Shown in pieces: positions 1-9,075 of a stretch of 64,000 bases of DNA. The stretch is from the NCBI GenBank assembly GCA_017625535.1, contig JAGAKR010000004.1, positions 84,060 through 148,059 on the forward strand, written 5' to 3'. The stretch's first letter is position 1. Every line of letters begins with the position of its first letter. The position numbers were made by a program, and so were the translations under genes. This stretch comes from Bacteroidales bacterium. GTDB lineage: Bacteria > Bacteroidota > Bacteroidia > Bacteroidales > UBA932. Below the pieces are notes generated by a model. The model saw nothing but the letters and a program-made list of their open reading frames with translations, did not search any database and had not been told where the DNA came from.

Positions 1-1
1 A

Positions 2-955
2 AACTTCAGAATCTCCATATTCGGGGAATCCCACGGGAAACTCATTGGTGTTGCAATGGATGGTGTCCCTGCCGGAATATCCCTTTCGGAAGAGGATTTT
101 ATGGCAGACCTCAACCGCCGCAGAAGCGGAGCCAGGGGTACAACACCAAGGAAAGAGGACGACATCCCGCACATAGTGAGCGGCACATTTGAAGGATGCA
201 CAACAGGGGCCCCACTTACAGTGGTTTTTGAGAACAACAATACAATCTCAAAGGATTACTCGCTGTTCAGGGAGATACCACGCCCAGGACACGCAGATTT
301 CACCGCCCAGGTGAAGCATAACTTCTTCAACGACATAAGGGGTGGAGGACATTTTTCCGGAAGGCTTACTCTTGCCCTTGTGGCCGCAGGGGTTGTGGCA
401 AAGAAAATACTCGGGAACATAAGGATAAATGCACAGATTACCGCCATTGCAGGGCTTGCAGACCCTTCAAAATGGGATGCCGCAATAGAGGGGGCAATGG
501 CTGAGGGAGACTCTGTAGGCGGCATAATTGAGTGTACCTGCACAGGGGTTCCTGCAGGATTGGGAGAACCTTTCTTCAACTCGCTTGAATCTGAAATTGC
601 CCATCTGGCATTCTCAATTCCAGGTGTGAGGGGAATTGAGTTCGGAGACGGATTTGCAGCCGCCGCAATGAAAGGGAGCGAGCATAACGACTGTTTCACA
701 GACATAGACGGCCACACCGCCACAAACGGTGCAGGAGGGATAAACGGCGGGATAAGCAACGGCAACCCTATTGTGTTCAGGATTGCAGTAAAACCAACCT
801 CCAGCATATCAAAAGTACAGCACACCGCAAACTTCATTACCGGAGAAATTGAAGAATTCTCAGTAAAAGGGAGACACGATGCCTGCATAGCACTCCGCTG
901 CCCTGTAATTGTAGAGGCAATAGCGGCAATTGCACTGGCACAACACATACAATAA
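2..955 (+). CDS. aroC: Chorismate synthase, 5' end outside the window
   Basis: Last enzyme of the shikimate pathway: turns 5-enolpyruvylshikimate-3-phosphate into chorismate using reduced FMN. The reading frame is open from base 2, where it already encodes the family's N-terminal FGESHG block, so the ATG at 56 is internal and the true start lies left of the window. Other family signs are the GGG-HFSGR segment around base 340 and the C-terminal RHD-C-ALR-PVIVEA block. It ends in TAA followed by a hairpin terminator. Identification is by conserved motifs; only the first few residues are missing. Confidence 0.95.
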   Translation, partial: NFRISIFGESHGKLIGVAMDGVPAGISLSEEDFMADLNRRRSGARGTTPRKEDDIPHIVSGTFEGCTTGAPLTVVFENNNTISKDYSLFREIPRPGHADFTAQVKHNFFNDIRGGGHFSGRLTLALVAAGVVAKKILGNIRINAQITAIAGLADPSKWDAAIEGAMAEGDSVGGIIECTCTGVPAGLGEPFFNSLESEIAHLAFSIPGVRGIEFGDGFAAAAMKGSEHNDCFTDIDGHTATNGAGGINGGISNGNPIVFRIAVKPTSSISKVQHTANFITGEIEEFSVKGRHDACIALRCPVIVEAIAAIALAQHIQ

Positions 956-960
956 AAAAG

Positions 961-986
961 AAGGGGTCCTCCAAAGGCCCCTTTAT
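961..986 (+). terminator. Rho-independent terminator after aroC
   Basis: A GGGGTCC/GGCCCC-type hairpin followed by TTTATT lies directly behind the aroC stop codon and ahead of the convergent TonB receptor gene, so it may serve both. Confidence 0.7.
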
Positions 987-1008
987 TCTTCCCGACAGCA
1001 TTACACTG

Positions 1009-3558
1009 CTATAGAGTAAGTTTCACACCAAAGGCACAGTTCCTTCCCTGACCCCAATAACCTGTAAAGGTCTTTATTGTATGGTCTGCGCCATCTTTTC
1101 CGCGCTCTATATACCACTCATCAAAGAGGTTGTTAAGATTGAAGAACATATTCACCCCAAGAGCCTTGTTGCCCATAATAAAATGACGCATATAATTTAC
1201 GCTCAAATTTACCAGGTGGTAATCCGGAAGTTTGTAAGGCTCAGTGCGGTCCTGGGCATCAGTTCTGGTGTTGGGCTCAAAATCTGCCCAATAACGGGCA
1301 TTGTAGTTCCAGCCTATCTGCACATTCAGTTCACCGCTTTTTGCATATGAAATTGCCCCGTGCGGATCAACTGAAGAGTATCCTCCAAGAGCTGCAATAG
1401 GATTGAATGAGAGGCTTGCCCCAATCTGGGTCTGAGGGGCATCACCTACAGGAAGTCCGTCGCTGTATACATTTATCTCCTGTGCCACCTGGCCTGTGTA
1501 GTTGTCATAGATTTTGGCACTCACATCATTTTTCCACTCCCATTTTCCTACAGAAGCATATCCTGCAAGCTTGCCCCAACGGGCAAAATTGTAATAGGCA
1601 TCCACCTCTATTCCAAAATGGAAGGCATCCAGACCTGTAATCATATACTTGTAAGCCTCCTCTTCCAACGGTTTGTAAGGGGAACTCATAATGGACTTGT
1701 TCTTCCAGTAACTTGCGTAGAAAGTTGCCTCCACTCCTGCACGGTTGAGCACCGAACGGAAGCCGAACTCTCCAAGGTAGTTCTGTTCATTCTTCACCCC
1801 TTCCGAAACCTGGTTGTTGCCGCTTGCAAAGAATACGCTTGAATACGGAACCCTGCTGTAATATGCACCGTTAAGATACAGGCTTGATGCGCTCTTTCCA
1901 CCATTCTGTGCGGCACCTATCCTGTACAGGGCACCAGCCTTTACGGCACCGCCGATACCGGTTGCCCAATCGCTGTAGATGTCATCCACATAATTGTATT
2001 TGTCCCACCTCTGGGTGGTTGATCCGTTAAGTGATGCACCCAACTCCACATTCCAGCTGGTGTTCTTGAATGCCAAAGAAGTGTACAGAGTCCCAAAATG
2101 GGTATTCTTGCCGTTGCGTGTACGGATATAATCCCCTACCTTCTTTATAGGGTTTCTCCCCGCCTCCCCGGCCAATGATTTTGTTGCATAATCCTCATAC
2201 CAGTACTCGCCTCCAAGCAAGTCAGTAATCTGCTCCTTCTCCCAAGTGAGGTATCCCTGGTAATGGAGGCCGCCACCAAGAGTGAACTTATCTGAGAGAT
2301 CCAGTTCAAAGGCACTCTTTGCCCCTATCTGGGTATGCCCGGCTATGTAGTCGCTCAAAGCATTCTGGGCAGAACGCTCCTTCTCTGTTGTTCCGTTCCT
2401 GTACGCCTCCTTGTTCTCTGCCACTACAGCATCCCAATCAACGTGGCCGTCTTTTTGGTGTGCAGCAATACTCTTCCCTTTTGTCTCTGTCCAGAAACCG
2501 CCTCCGTGGGCAATGGCCATATAAAGGGCATTGTTCAAGGAGAAGTTCCTCTGTTTCTCCCCTACCTTTGAATGGTAATAGTGGTTAAGGGTAAAGTATG
2601 GTTTGTGGTAATTGTTGCGGCTTATGCTGCGGGCTTCGCGGGATCCGTCGGGAAGAGTAATATATCCCCAGTTTTTGCTGTAGTCCCTGCCATATTTCTC
2701 CACCTCCTCAAGTTTCAGGCGGGCAGAGCGCTGGCTGTGCTTCTCGGGCGAGCCCATTGCAGTAAAGAGCAATGAGTGTTTTGAATTGATTTTTTTGCTC
2801 ACAGAGACCAGGTATGACCACGCATCCACATCTGTACATTCAACCCAACTGCTTCCCCATACCCTTGACAGGAGCATTGAAACACCCCATCCGTTTCCAA
2901 GTTCACCGCTGTTGTAATTTACAAAAGCCTTTGAGGTGCCGCCACCTGCATAATTGTAGCCCACGCCATAAGAAGGGTTCACACCAGGGCTCTTGGTAAT
3001 GATGTTTATACTGCCGCCAACAGAGTTGTCGCTGAGCATACTGCCTCCCACTCCCTTCTGAACCTGTATGTTTGCTGTTGCATCTGTAAGTCCCAGCCAG
3101 TTGTTCCAGTACATGCTTCCGCTGGTGAGGCCAGATATTGGAATACCGTTGAGCAGAACGGAGATGTTCTCCTGCTTGAATCCCCTTATGTTTATCTTGG
3201 CATCGCCGTAACTTCCGGTCTCTGCAGTTGCATAAATGCCCGGAATATCCCTAAGGAGTTCGGGATAGGTGCGCCCTGCAGCCTGCACTGCAATGGTTTT
3301 CTCATCTATATCCACAAGGCGGAGGGGAGATACATTCCTCTTTTTCATTCCCGACGAAACTACAACCTCCTTAATGAGGAAAGATGTGTCGGGAAGCTGC
3401 CTTTCAGGTTCCACAAATGAATCCCCGCCCTTCAGTGCAGAAGATGAGGGTTTGTTGTTATTGTCTTTTGAAATTGAAGGTGCTGCCTGGATATCTGTAA
3501 TGGCAACACAACATAAAAGCGCCGCAGCGCATAGCTGAGTGTAAAAAGTTTTGAACAT
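1009..3558 (-). CDS. TonB-dependent outer-membrane receptor under FMN riboswitch control
   Basis: About 849 residues. The start is set at 3558, giving a clean signal peptide (MFKTFYTQLCAAALLCCVAITDIQA, first residues MFKTFYTQ); the longer frame would run into the riboswitch. A plug domain follows (LLRDIPGIYATAE, INIRGF, GIPISGL, VGGSINI), then a beta-barrel with many aromatic residues. There is no SusC-type carboxypeptidase-like N-terminal domain and no SusD partner, so this is a small-ligand receptor rather than a glycan one. Because an FMN riboswitch precedes the ATG by about 15 nt, the likely cargo is riboflavin or another flavin; that is inference from regulation, not from the protein. 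It is monocistronic, ending convergently with aroC. Confidence 0.88.
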   Translation of the reverse strand: MFKTFYTQLCAAALLCCVAITDIQAAPSISKDNNNKPSSSALKGGDSFVEPERQLPDTSFLIKEVVVSSGMKKRNVSPLRLVDIDEKTIAVQAAGRTYPELLRDIPGIYATAETGSYGDAKINIRGFKQENISVLLNGIPISGLTSGSMYWNNWLGLTDATANIQVQKGVGGSMLSDNSVGGSINIITKSPGVNPSYGVGYNYAGGGTSKAFVNYNSGELGNGWGVSMLLSRVWGSSWVECTDVDAWSYLVSVSKKINSKHSLLFTAMGSPEKHSQRSARLKLEEVEKYGRDYSKNWGYITLPDGSREARSISRNNYHKPYFTLNHYYHSKVGEKQRNFSLNNALYMAIAHGGGFWTETKGKSIAAHQKDGHVDWDAVVAENKEAYRNGTTEKERSAQNALSDYIAGHTQIGAKSAFELDLSDKFTLGGGLHYQGYLTWEKEQITDLLGGEYWYEDYATKSLAGEAGRNPIKKVGDYIRTRNGKNTHFGTLYTSLAFKNTSWNVELGASLNGSTTQRWDKYNYVDDIYSDWATGIGGAVKAGALYRIGAAQNGGKSASSLYLNGAYYSRVPYSSVFFASGNNQVSEGVKNEQNYLGEFGFRSVLNRAGVEATFYASYWKNKSIMSSPYKPLEEEAYKYMITGLDAFHFGIEVDAYYNFARWGKLAGYASVGKWEWKNDVSAKIYDNYTGQVAQEINVYSDGLPVGDAPQTQIGASLSFNPIAALGGYSSVDPHGAISYAKSGELNVQIGWNYNARYWADFEPNTRTDAQDRTEPYKLPDYHLVNLSVNYMRHFIMGNKALGVNMFFNLNNLFDEWYIERGKDGADHTIKTFTGYWGQGRNCAFGVKLTL

Positions 3559-3572
3559 GACATTTAAAATTT

Positions 3573-3688
3573 TCTTCCATCCAGACTTTGACTGTTGGCA
3601 CCGTAGTTTCAACGGTTCCACCTGAAAGTTTCCCTTCAGGGTAGCGGGCTTTACCGCCAGTGGGGACTTCCACCCCGCCCCGGAAATT
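3573..3688 (-). promoter_or_regulatory. FMN (RFN) riboswitch
   Basis: Read on the minus strand the segment contains the diagnostic blocks of the RFN element in order: GGGGCGGGGTG, CACTGGCGGTAAAGCCCGC, a CCTGAA/TTCAGG side hairpin, GGTGGAACCGTTGAAAC, then CCAACAGTCAAAGTCTGGAT and GGAAGAA, with outer stem TTTCC/GGAAG. The aptamer ends about 15 nt before the receptor start codon and leaves no room for a separate terminator hairpin, so control of translation initiation is the likelier mechanism. Recognition by consensus is strong. Confidence 0.93.
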
Positions 3689-3699
3689 TTAATACAATG

Positions 3700-3733
3700 C
3701 GAATATAAGGATTTTTATCCCATTATATACAAA
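3700..3733 (-). promoter_or_regulatory. Candidate promoter for the riboswitch-receptor transcript
   Basis: On the minus strand TTTG, 22 bases, then TATATTCG resembles the Bacteroidota -33/-7 pair. Transcription would start near 3693, just ahead of the aptamer. The -33 box overlaps the terminator of the upstream gene. The -7 box deviates at one position from TAnnTTTG. Confidence 0.5.
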
Positions 3734-3760
3734 AAAGGGGGAATTTGTTCCCCCTTTTTT
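3731..3760 (-). terminator. Terminator after the beta-lactamase-like gene
   Basis: A near-perfect inverted repeat AAAAAAGGGGGAA / TTCCCCCTTTTTT with a TTTG-containing loop lies 24 bases behind the stop codon of the minus-strand gene at 3784. It is symmetrical and could work in both directions. Confidence 0.85.
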
Positions 3761-3783
3761 CTGAGTTATCAAACTCTTATTCT

Positions 3784-5019
3784 TTATTCAACTACTGCAC
3801 CGGCAACAACATTTGCAACCAATGCCCTGAGTCTTACAACACTTCCTTTGTCTGCAGGGTGTACCCTGTGGGCAAGGAGGATTACAGCAGTTTTTGAAAC
3901 AGGGTCAACAATGATTGATGTTCCTGTATAACCTGTATGTCCGAAAGTCTTTGTAGGGTGGAACAGATTACCGTTGTTTGAAGCGTATGGTGAATAGTTG
4001 TCCCAGCCAAGTGAACGTCCAAGGTGCTCAAAACCTGCAGGAACAGTTGTCATAGTCTCAACTGTAAGTTTACCAAGAACCTGTTTTCCGTTGAACTCAC
4101 CGCCGTTCATAAGTGCAGCAGCAAGAATTGAAAGGTCCTCTGCATTTGAGAATACACCTGCATTCCCTGAATTGCCGTGGTTCATTACCCTTGCAAGAGG
4201 ATCGTGTACCTCGCCAAGGAAGCACTCTCCGTCAGGTTTCTTCTCTGTAGGGGCAACAAGTTTCATTATCTCAGGCTTGTTCTTAGGCATATAGGTTGTG
4301 TGTTTCATACCCAACACATCAAAGATGTTCTTCTGTGCATAATCTGCCAGTGTCATTCCTGTAATGTTCTGCAATACATTCTGAAGGGTAATGAAGTTCA
4401 GGCAGCTGTACTCAAACTCTGTGGTAGGCTTGTAAATCCTCTTCATTGTTGCAATGTAGCTCATAAGGCTGTCGGGATCATCCTTGCCTTTAGCCTTTAT
4501 AACAACCTCAGGAGAAACGTATGAAGGAAGTCCGCTTGAGTGTGTAAGCACATCAATCATCCTTATGTTTATCTTCTCTCCTGTTTTTGGATCTACATAT
4601 GGCTGGAAACCTGGGATATACATATCCACGCGGTCTGTAAGCCTGTATCCGCCGTTCTCAAGAAGGTGAGCCATACTCATAGCTGTACCCACAACCTTGC
4701 TGCAGGATGCAAGGTCGAACACAACATCCTCTGTCATTGGAACAACCTCAGGGTAAACGCTCTTGTTTCCGTATGCCTTCATATATGCAATCTTTCCATC
4801 CCTTACAACTGAAAGCACAGCACCTGGAATCTCCTTGTTTGCAATTGAAGCATTGATGATGTCATCAACTTTTGCAAGGCGGGCCTCATCCATTCCCACC
4901 TCTGCAGGTTTTACCCTCTCTATACCACTCTGTGCTACGGCAGTTGAAGAACCCTGCGGAGCACAAGAGATTGCAAATACAGCAGCAACTACTGCTACAA
5001 CTCTGAATAATTTCTTCAT
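3784..5019 (-). CDS. Serine hydrolase of the beta-lactamase class C / DD-peptidase family, lipoprotein
   Basis: 411 residues starting with a lipoprotein signal (VVAAVFAISC, lipobox around Cys20). The penicillin-binding-protein fold motifs are present: SxxK as SCSK in the segment DLASCSKVVG, Y-x-N as YSCLN, and HTG in place of KTG (GHTGYTG). Proteins with this set are usually esterases, D-aminopeptidases or peptidoglycan-trimming enzymes rather than true antibiotic-destroying AmpC, and the lipid anchor and lone position agree with a cell-envelope role. Substrate unknown. Confidence 0.85.
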   Translation of the reverse strand: MKKLFRVVAVVAAVFAISCAPQGSSTAVAQSGIERVKPAEVGMDEARLAKVDDIINASIANKEIPGAVLSVVRDGKIAYMKAYGNKSVYPEVVPMTEDVVFDLASCSKVVGTAMSMAHLLENGGYRLTDRVDMYIPGFQPYVDPKTGEKINIRMIDVLTHSSGLPSYVSPEVVIKAKGKDDPDSLMSYIATMKRIYKPTTEFEYSCLNFITLQNVLQNITGMTLADYAQKNIFDVLGMKHTTYMPKNKPEIMKLVAPTEKKPDGECFLGEVHDPLARVMNHGNSGNAGVFSNAEDLSILAAALMNGGEFNGKQVLGKLTVETMTTVPAGFEHLGRSLGWDNYSPYASNNGNLFHPTKTFGHTGYTGTSIIVDPVSKTAVILLAHRVHPADKGSVVRLRALVANVVAGAVVE

Positions 5020-5075
5020 AAGATATGTTTTAATGGTTATTGTCCGTTACGATTGCTAAAGTTAATGAAATTTCT

Positions 5076-6056
5076 TTACAGCGATGCAAAAAATGTAACC
5101 AGAAACGGTACCGAAAAATCCACCAGCACCCCGTGGAAAATTGAGATGAAGACCATCTCCTTGCCGCACACCGATGTAATTACAGGGAGGGTGGAATCCA
5201 TTGAAGTTGCCCCACCTGTAGATATGGGTGCCAACTTCCCGAACACCCTGCATATTGCCGGGGCAAAAAGGAGTGTGATTACCTCCCTCATTATGTTTGC
5301 CATAAGGGCTACAGTGCCCAACTGGGCGGCAAAGGATGCTCCGGCAGAGGCCTCCTTTATCTGGGTGATGAGGACAGATGAGAGGGAATAATACCCGAAC
5401 CCTGCCCCAACCGCAAGACTGTCGGGAAGGATGATTCCACCTATAAAGGGGCTCGCCGCTGCCACAAAGATCAAAGTTCCCACAATGGTTCCCAAAGGGA
5501 GAAGAAGCAGTTTGGGTCTGAGGCTGCAGAGTATCTCCTTAAGTTTCTTGTCACTGCCTATGCTCATTCCTACCTGTATCATAAGTGCATAAAGGACATA
5601 CATTGAAAAATCACCGTCTGTAAGGGAAGCAGGGAAAAGGCCAAGCCATCCGGCAACACACCCCACGGCAAAGAAAGCCACCACTATGAATCCCTGCAAT
5701 GTCTCCATAATGCTTCTTTCCTGCTCCGGTGCATCTTTGCCACCTACATCATTATTATCCTCCCGGGGCATCTGCCGGCCGGCAATGATTCTTCCACGGA
5801 AAAAGAACTTCAGAAGTATCCAGGCAACAACACAACTTCCCAATACACCTGCAACCGAAATTTCCAGTGCCTTCACCCCCAAAGTTCCCAGATTATTTAC
5901 AACCTGTTCATTTGCCCCCACCTGCAGACCGAAAAACAGCAGAAGGAGCCAGATGGTATAAGTAATGCTCCTGCCCAAATGGCCCAGCCAGGCCATCCTG
6001 CGCAAAAGATACCCCAATGCAATGCCACTGAATGTAATTGCCAGAACCTTAAACAT
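5076..6056 (-). CDS. lysO: LysO-family (DUF340) membrane exporter
   Basis: About 326 residues with roughly eight hydrophobic segments; start chosen at 6056 (MFKVLAITFSG), since the longer frame adds a non-hydrophobic tail. It carries both halves of the YbjE/LysO family: an N-terminal two-helix unit (GYLLRR, SITYTIWLLLLFFGLQVG) and the core with VGMSIGSDKKLKEIL, GYYSLSSV and a polar linker near residues 110-125 (QMPREDNNDVGGKDAPEQER). LysO exports L-lysine in E. coli; here the substrate is inferred by family. It stands alone, 30 nt past the 51-bp repeat region. Confidence 0.85.
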   Translation of the reverse strand: MFKVLAITFSGIALGYLLRRMAWLGHLGRSITYTIWLLLLFFGLQVGANEQVVNNLGTLGVKALEISVAGVLGSCVVAWILLKFFFRGRIIAGRQMPREDNNDVGGKDAPEQERSIMETLQGFIVVAFFAVGCVAGWLGLFPASLTDGDFSMYVLYALMIQVGMSIGSDKKLKEILCSLRPKLLLLPLGTIVGTLIFVAAASPFIGGIILPDSLAVGAGFGYYSLSSVLITQIKEASAGASFAAQLGTVALMANIMREVITLLFAPAICRVFGKLAPISTGGATSMDSTLPVITSVCGKEMVFISIFHGVLVDFSVPFLVTFFASL

Positions 6057-6100
6057 AACACACGTATATATGCACAAAAATAATCATTCTCCCGACAAAC

Positions 6101-6378
6101 GGTGCAGAAAAAGCCCCTTCCCCGCACCAAAATGCTCCCGCCTCAACTTCCGGTGCAGAAAATGCCCCATTCCGGCACCAAAACCCACCCGCCACAACTT
6201 CCGGCGCAAAAAACACCCCATTCCTGCACCAAAACCCACCCGCCACAACTTACGGCGCAGAAAACACCCCATCCCCGCACCAAAATGCTCCCGCCACAAC
6301 TTCCGGTGCAGAAAACACCCCATTCCAGCACCAAAACCCACCCGCCACAACTTCCGGCGCAAAAAATGCCCATTTTCT
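6101..6378. repeat. 51-bp tandem repeat, about 5.4 copies
   Basis: Units begin at 6101, 6152, 6203, 6254, 6305 and 6356, each opening with GG(T/C)GCA(G/A)AAA and exactly 51 bases apart, with 5-10 differences between copies. Each unit holds GGTGC and GCACC about 20 bases apart, so single-strand hairpins are possible. As 51 is a multiple of three, frames stay open on both strands and yield apparent low-complexity proteins of 17-residue repeats; I do not treat these as genes. It fills the gap between the ribosomal operon terminator and lysO. Confidence 0.9.
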
Positions 6379-6392
6379 GTACTGGAATGCAC

Positions 6393-6425
6393 AAAAAAAG
6401 GGAACCGTTTCCGATTCCCTTTTTT
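6393..6425 (-). terminator. Terminator of the ribosomal protein operon
   Basis: Inverted repeat AAAAAAGGGAA / TTCCCTTTTTT with a 10-base loop directly behind rpsC. It shows that the operon ends here, without rplP and the other usual downstream genes. Confidence 0.85.
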
Positions 6426-6442
6426 ATATGGTGTAATTCAAA

Positions 6443-7204
6443 TTACTCCTGAGTTTTTTTAGCACGTGGTTTTCCACCTTTGCGGTTGTCCCTTCTGCCT
6501 CTGTTACCGCCTCTGTTGCCCTGGTTACCCTGAGCACCTGCATTGGCATTAACACCTGCATTAGGAGTAAGATCTCTCTTACCGTAAACCTCACCGTTGC
6601 AAACCCATACTTTGATACCAAGAACACCAACTTTAGTGTGAGCCTCAGCCAAAGCGTAATCTATATCTGCACGGAAAGTGTGAAGTGGAGTTCTTCCCTC
6701 TTTGTAAAGCTCTGAACGTGCCATCTCAGCACCACCCAAACGACCGCTGATAAGTACTTTGATACCCTCAGCACCCATTCTCATAGTGGTAGCGATAGCC
6801 ATCTTGATGGCTCTACGGTAAGAAACCCTACCCTCAACCTGTCTTGCGATGTTGTTTGCAATGATGTTTGCATCAACCTCTGGACGTTTTACCTCAAAGA
6901 TGTTGATCTGAACCTCTTTGTTTGAGATCTTCTTCAACTCCTCTTTAAGTTTGTCAACCTCCTGACCGCCTTTACCGATGATAACACCAGGTCTTGCAGT
7001 GTGGATAGTTACGGTAATTAGTTTAAGTGTTCTCTCAATAACGATTTTTGAAAGACTTGCTTTTGCAAGACGTGCATTAAGATACTCACGGATTTTGGTA
7101 TCCTCAAGAATCTTTGCTGCGTAGTCTTTTCCACCGTACCAGTTAGAGTCCCAGCCACGGATAACACCAAGTCTATTGCTAATTGGATTAGTTTTCTGTC
7201 CCAT
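6443..7204 (-). CDS. rpsC: 30S ribosomal protein S3
   Basis: 253 residues: [22 protein letters not shown] start, a KH domain with the [10 protein letters not shown] loop, and the [13 protein letters not shown] signature. After [15 protein letters not shown] it has a tail of about 45 residues rich in Gly, Asn, Arg and Lys, as seen in other Bacteroidota S3 proteins. It is the last gene of its operon in this genome, 2 nt after rplV. In most bacteria rplP and rpmC follow directly; here a terminator does. Confidence 0.98.
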   Translation of the reverse strand: MGQKTNPISNRLGVIRGWDSNWYGGKDYAAKILEDTKIREYLNARLAKASLSKIVIERTLKLITVTIHTARPGVIIGKGGQEVDKLKEELKKISNKEVQINIFEVKRPEVDANIIANNIARQVEGRVSYRRAIKMAIATTMRMGAEGIKVLISGRLGGAEMARSELYKEGRTPLHTFRADIDYALAEAHTKVGVLGIKVWVCNGEVYGKRDLTPNAGVNANAGAQGNQGNRGGNRGRRDNRKGGKPRAKKTQE

Positions 7205-7206
7205 GA

Positions 7207-7626
7207 TTATTTCTCCTCTGATTTAACGGCTTTTTTATCCAAAATGATAGTAACGTGGTTAGAACGTTTTCTGATTCTTGCAGCTCTACCCTGAGGAGCG
7301 GTTCTGATTCTCTTGAGAGAACGACCCTGACCTACCATGATAGTTTTAACTACAACGTTACCATTCTCCAACTCTTTTTTGTCTGCCTCGTTCTTAGCCT
7401 CCCAGTTTGCAATTGCAGAACGTAGAAGGGTCTCCAAGCGAACTGAAGCCTCTTTCTTTGAATATTTAAGAATATCCAAAGCACGATTAACCTCAACACC
7501 TCTGATAATATCCGCTACAAGGCGCATTTTGCGGGGAGAGGTAGGAACATCATTCAGCTTTGCTATAGCTGTATGTCTTTTTATCTCTTTCTGCCTTTCG
7601 GCCATTAATTTTTTACGAGCTCCCAT
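7207..7626 (-). CDS. rplV: 50S ribosomal protein L22
   Basis: 139 residues, with the family core [18 protein letters not shown] near the start and the C-terminal beta-hairpin [18 protein letters not shown] that lines the exit tunnel. A basic N-terminal extension ([17 protein letters not shown]) precedes the core. Cotranscribed between rpsS and rpsC. Confidence 0.98.
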   Translation of the reverse strand: MGARKKLMAERQKEIKRHTAIAKLNDVPTSPRKMRLVADIIRGVEVNRALDILKYSKKEASVRLETLLRSAIANWEAKNEADKKELENGNVVVKTIMVGQGRSLKRIRTAPQGRAARIRKRSNHVTIILDKKAVKSEEK

Positions 7627-7652
7627 TTTACTGTAATCTGTGTTTCATTATA

Positions 7653-7919
7653 CTATTTACGATTACCAGAGTGACCTTTGAAGGTTCTTGTCGGAGCAAA
7701 CTCTCCGAGTTTGTGTCCTACCATATTCTCAGTAACATATACCGGAATAAACTTGTTTCCGTTATGAACAGCAATAGTATGACCAACAAAGTCTGGCGAA
7801 ATCATGCTGGCTCTTGACCAGGTTTTCACTACATCTTTCTTGCCTGACTCATTCATGGCAAGAACTCTTTTCTCTAGGCTAGCCTCAATATAAGGACCTT
7901 TTTTAATTGAACGACTCAT
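7653..7919 (-). CDS. rpsS: 30S ribosomal protein S19
   Basis: 88 residues with the complete S19 pattern: [32 protein letters not shown] and [16 protein letters not shown]. Usual place between rplB and rplV. Confidence 0.98.
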   Translation of the reverse strand: MSRSIKKGPYIEASLEKRVLAMNESGKKDVVKTWSRASMISPDFVGHTIAVHNGNKFIPVYVTENMVGHKLGEFAPTRTFKGHSGNRK

Positions 7920-7942
7920 AATGCTCTATTCAGTTTAATCCG

Positions 7943-8767
7943 TTATTTCTTTCTACCTTCAATGATAAACTTCTTGGTAGTCTTCTTAGGGTTTCTAGTC
8001 TTATAACCCTTAGCTGGCAAGCCTTTTCTTGAACGAGGGTGACCTCCTGAAGCACGGCCTTCACCACCACCCATAGGGTGATCAACCGGGTTCATTACAA
8101 CACCTCTCACGCGAGGTCTGCGGCCCAACCAACGTTTACGACCAGCCTTACCATGTGACTCCAAGTTGTGATCGCCATTTGATACAACACCAACTGTAGC
8201 GCGGCAAGTTACCAATACCATTCTGGTCTCGCCTGAAGGCAATCTTAGAATAGCGTGGTTACCCTCACGTGCAGTGAGCTGAGCATAGCAACCTGCAGAA
8301 CGTGCCATAGCAGCACCCTGACCAGGAATCAACTCAATGTTGTGTACAAATGTTCCTAACGGAATCTCTGACAAGAATAGAGTGTTACCTACCTCTGGAG
8401 CAACGCCTGCACCTGAAGCGATAACCTGACCTACCTGAATGCCTTTAGGGGCAATTATGTAGCGTTTCTCACCATCACCATATACCACCAATGCAATTCT
8501 TGCACTGCGGTTTGGATCATACTCAATAGTTTTTACTGTAGCGGTATAGTTATCTTTGTTTCTAAGGAAATCAATGATACGGTACATTTTCTTGTGACCG
8601 CCACCAATGTAGCGCATAGTCATTTTACCTGAACTGTTACGTCCACCAGTTCTTTTAAGTGGAGCCAACAGTGATTTCTCAGGTACTGAACATGTAATCT
8701 CGTCAAATGCGCTGATTACTTTATTTCTTTGACCGGGAGTAACCGGTTTAAATTTACGTACTGCCAT
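7943..8767 (-). CDS. rplB: 50S ribosomal protein L2
   Basis: 274 residues. It binds 23S rRNA near the peptidyl transferase centre. Conserved features seen: [19 protein letters not shown], the C-terminal [20 protein letters not shown] loop with its invariant His, and the GKTxxP-like basic tail ending in FIIEGRKK. Three nt downstream of rplW. Confidence 0.98.
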   Translation of the reverse strand: MAVRKFKPVTPGQRNKVISAFDEITCSVPEKSLLAPLKRTGGRNSSGKMTMRYIGGGHKKMYRIIDFLRNKDNYTATVKTIEYDPNRSARIALVVYGDGEKRYIIAPKGIQVGQVIASGAGVAPEVGNTLFLSEIPLGTFVHNIELIPGQGAAMARSAGCYAQLTAREGNHAILRLPSGETRMVLVTCRATVGVVSNGDHNLESHGKAGRKRWLGRRPRVRGVVMNPVDHPMGGGEGRASGGHPRSRKGLPAKGYKTRNPKKTTKKFIIEGRKK

Positions 8768-8770
8768 CTC

Positions 8771-9061
8771 TTAAATGTTGCTGTAGAAATCAATCTTATC
8801 TTCACCGGCCAAAGTCACATACGCTTTCTTGAAGTGGTTTGCGCGGCCTGTCAATAAACCCGCTTTAGTGTAGCGGCTCTTTTTCTTTCCGTGGTAGTTA
8901 ACGGTATTTACATCTTTAACGTTAACACCATACAATTGCTCAATCGCAGCTTTGATCTCCAGTTTGTTAGCTGAACGATCTACTACAAAACCGTAACGAT
9001 TCAATTTTTCGCCCTGAATCGTCATCTTCTCTGTTACTAAAGGCTTAATTAAAATTCCCAT
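8771..9061 (-). CDS. rplW: 50S ribosomal protein L23
   Basis: 96 residues, with LVTEKMTIQGEKLNRYGFVVD, NKLEIKAAIEQLYGV and the basic loop NYHGKKKSRYTKAG typical of L23, which sits at the tunnel exit and docks trigger factor and SRP. Lies between rplD and rplB. Confidence 0.98.
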   Translation of the reverse strand: MGILIKPLVTEKMTIQGEKLNRYGFVVDRSANKLEIKAAIEQLYGVNVKDVNTVNYHGKKKSRYTKAGLLTGRANHFKKAYVTLAGEDKIDFYSNI

Positions 9062-9075
9062 CGTTTTCCGGTTTT

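Noticed and set aside
5965-6462. Long open frames on both strands through the 51-bp repeat, giving Pro/Arg/His-rich or Gly/Cys-rich proteins
   Set aside because: The unit length is a multiple of three, so any stop-free unit stays open on both strands; no signal, promoter or family supports a protein.
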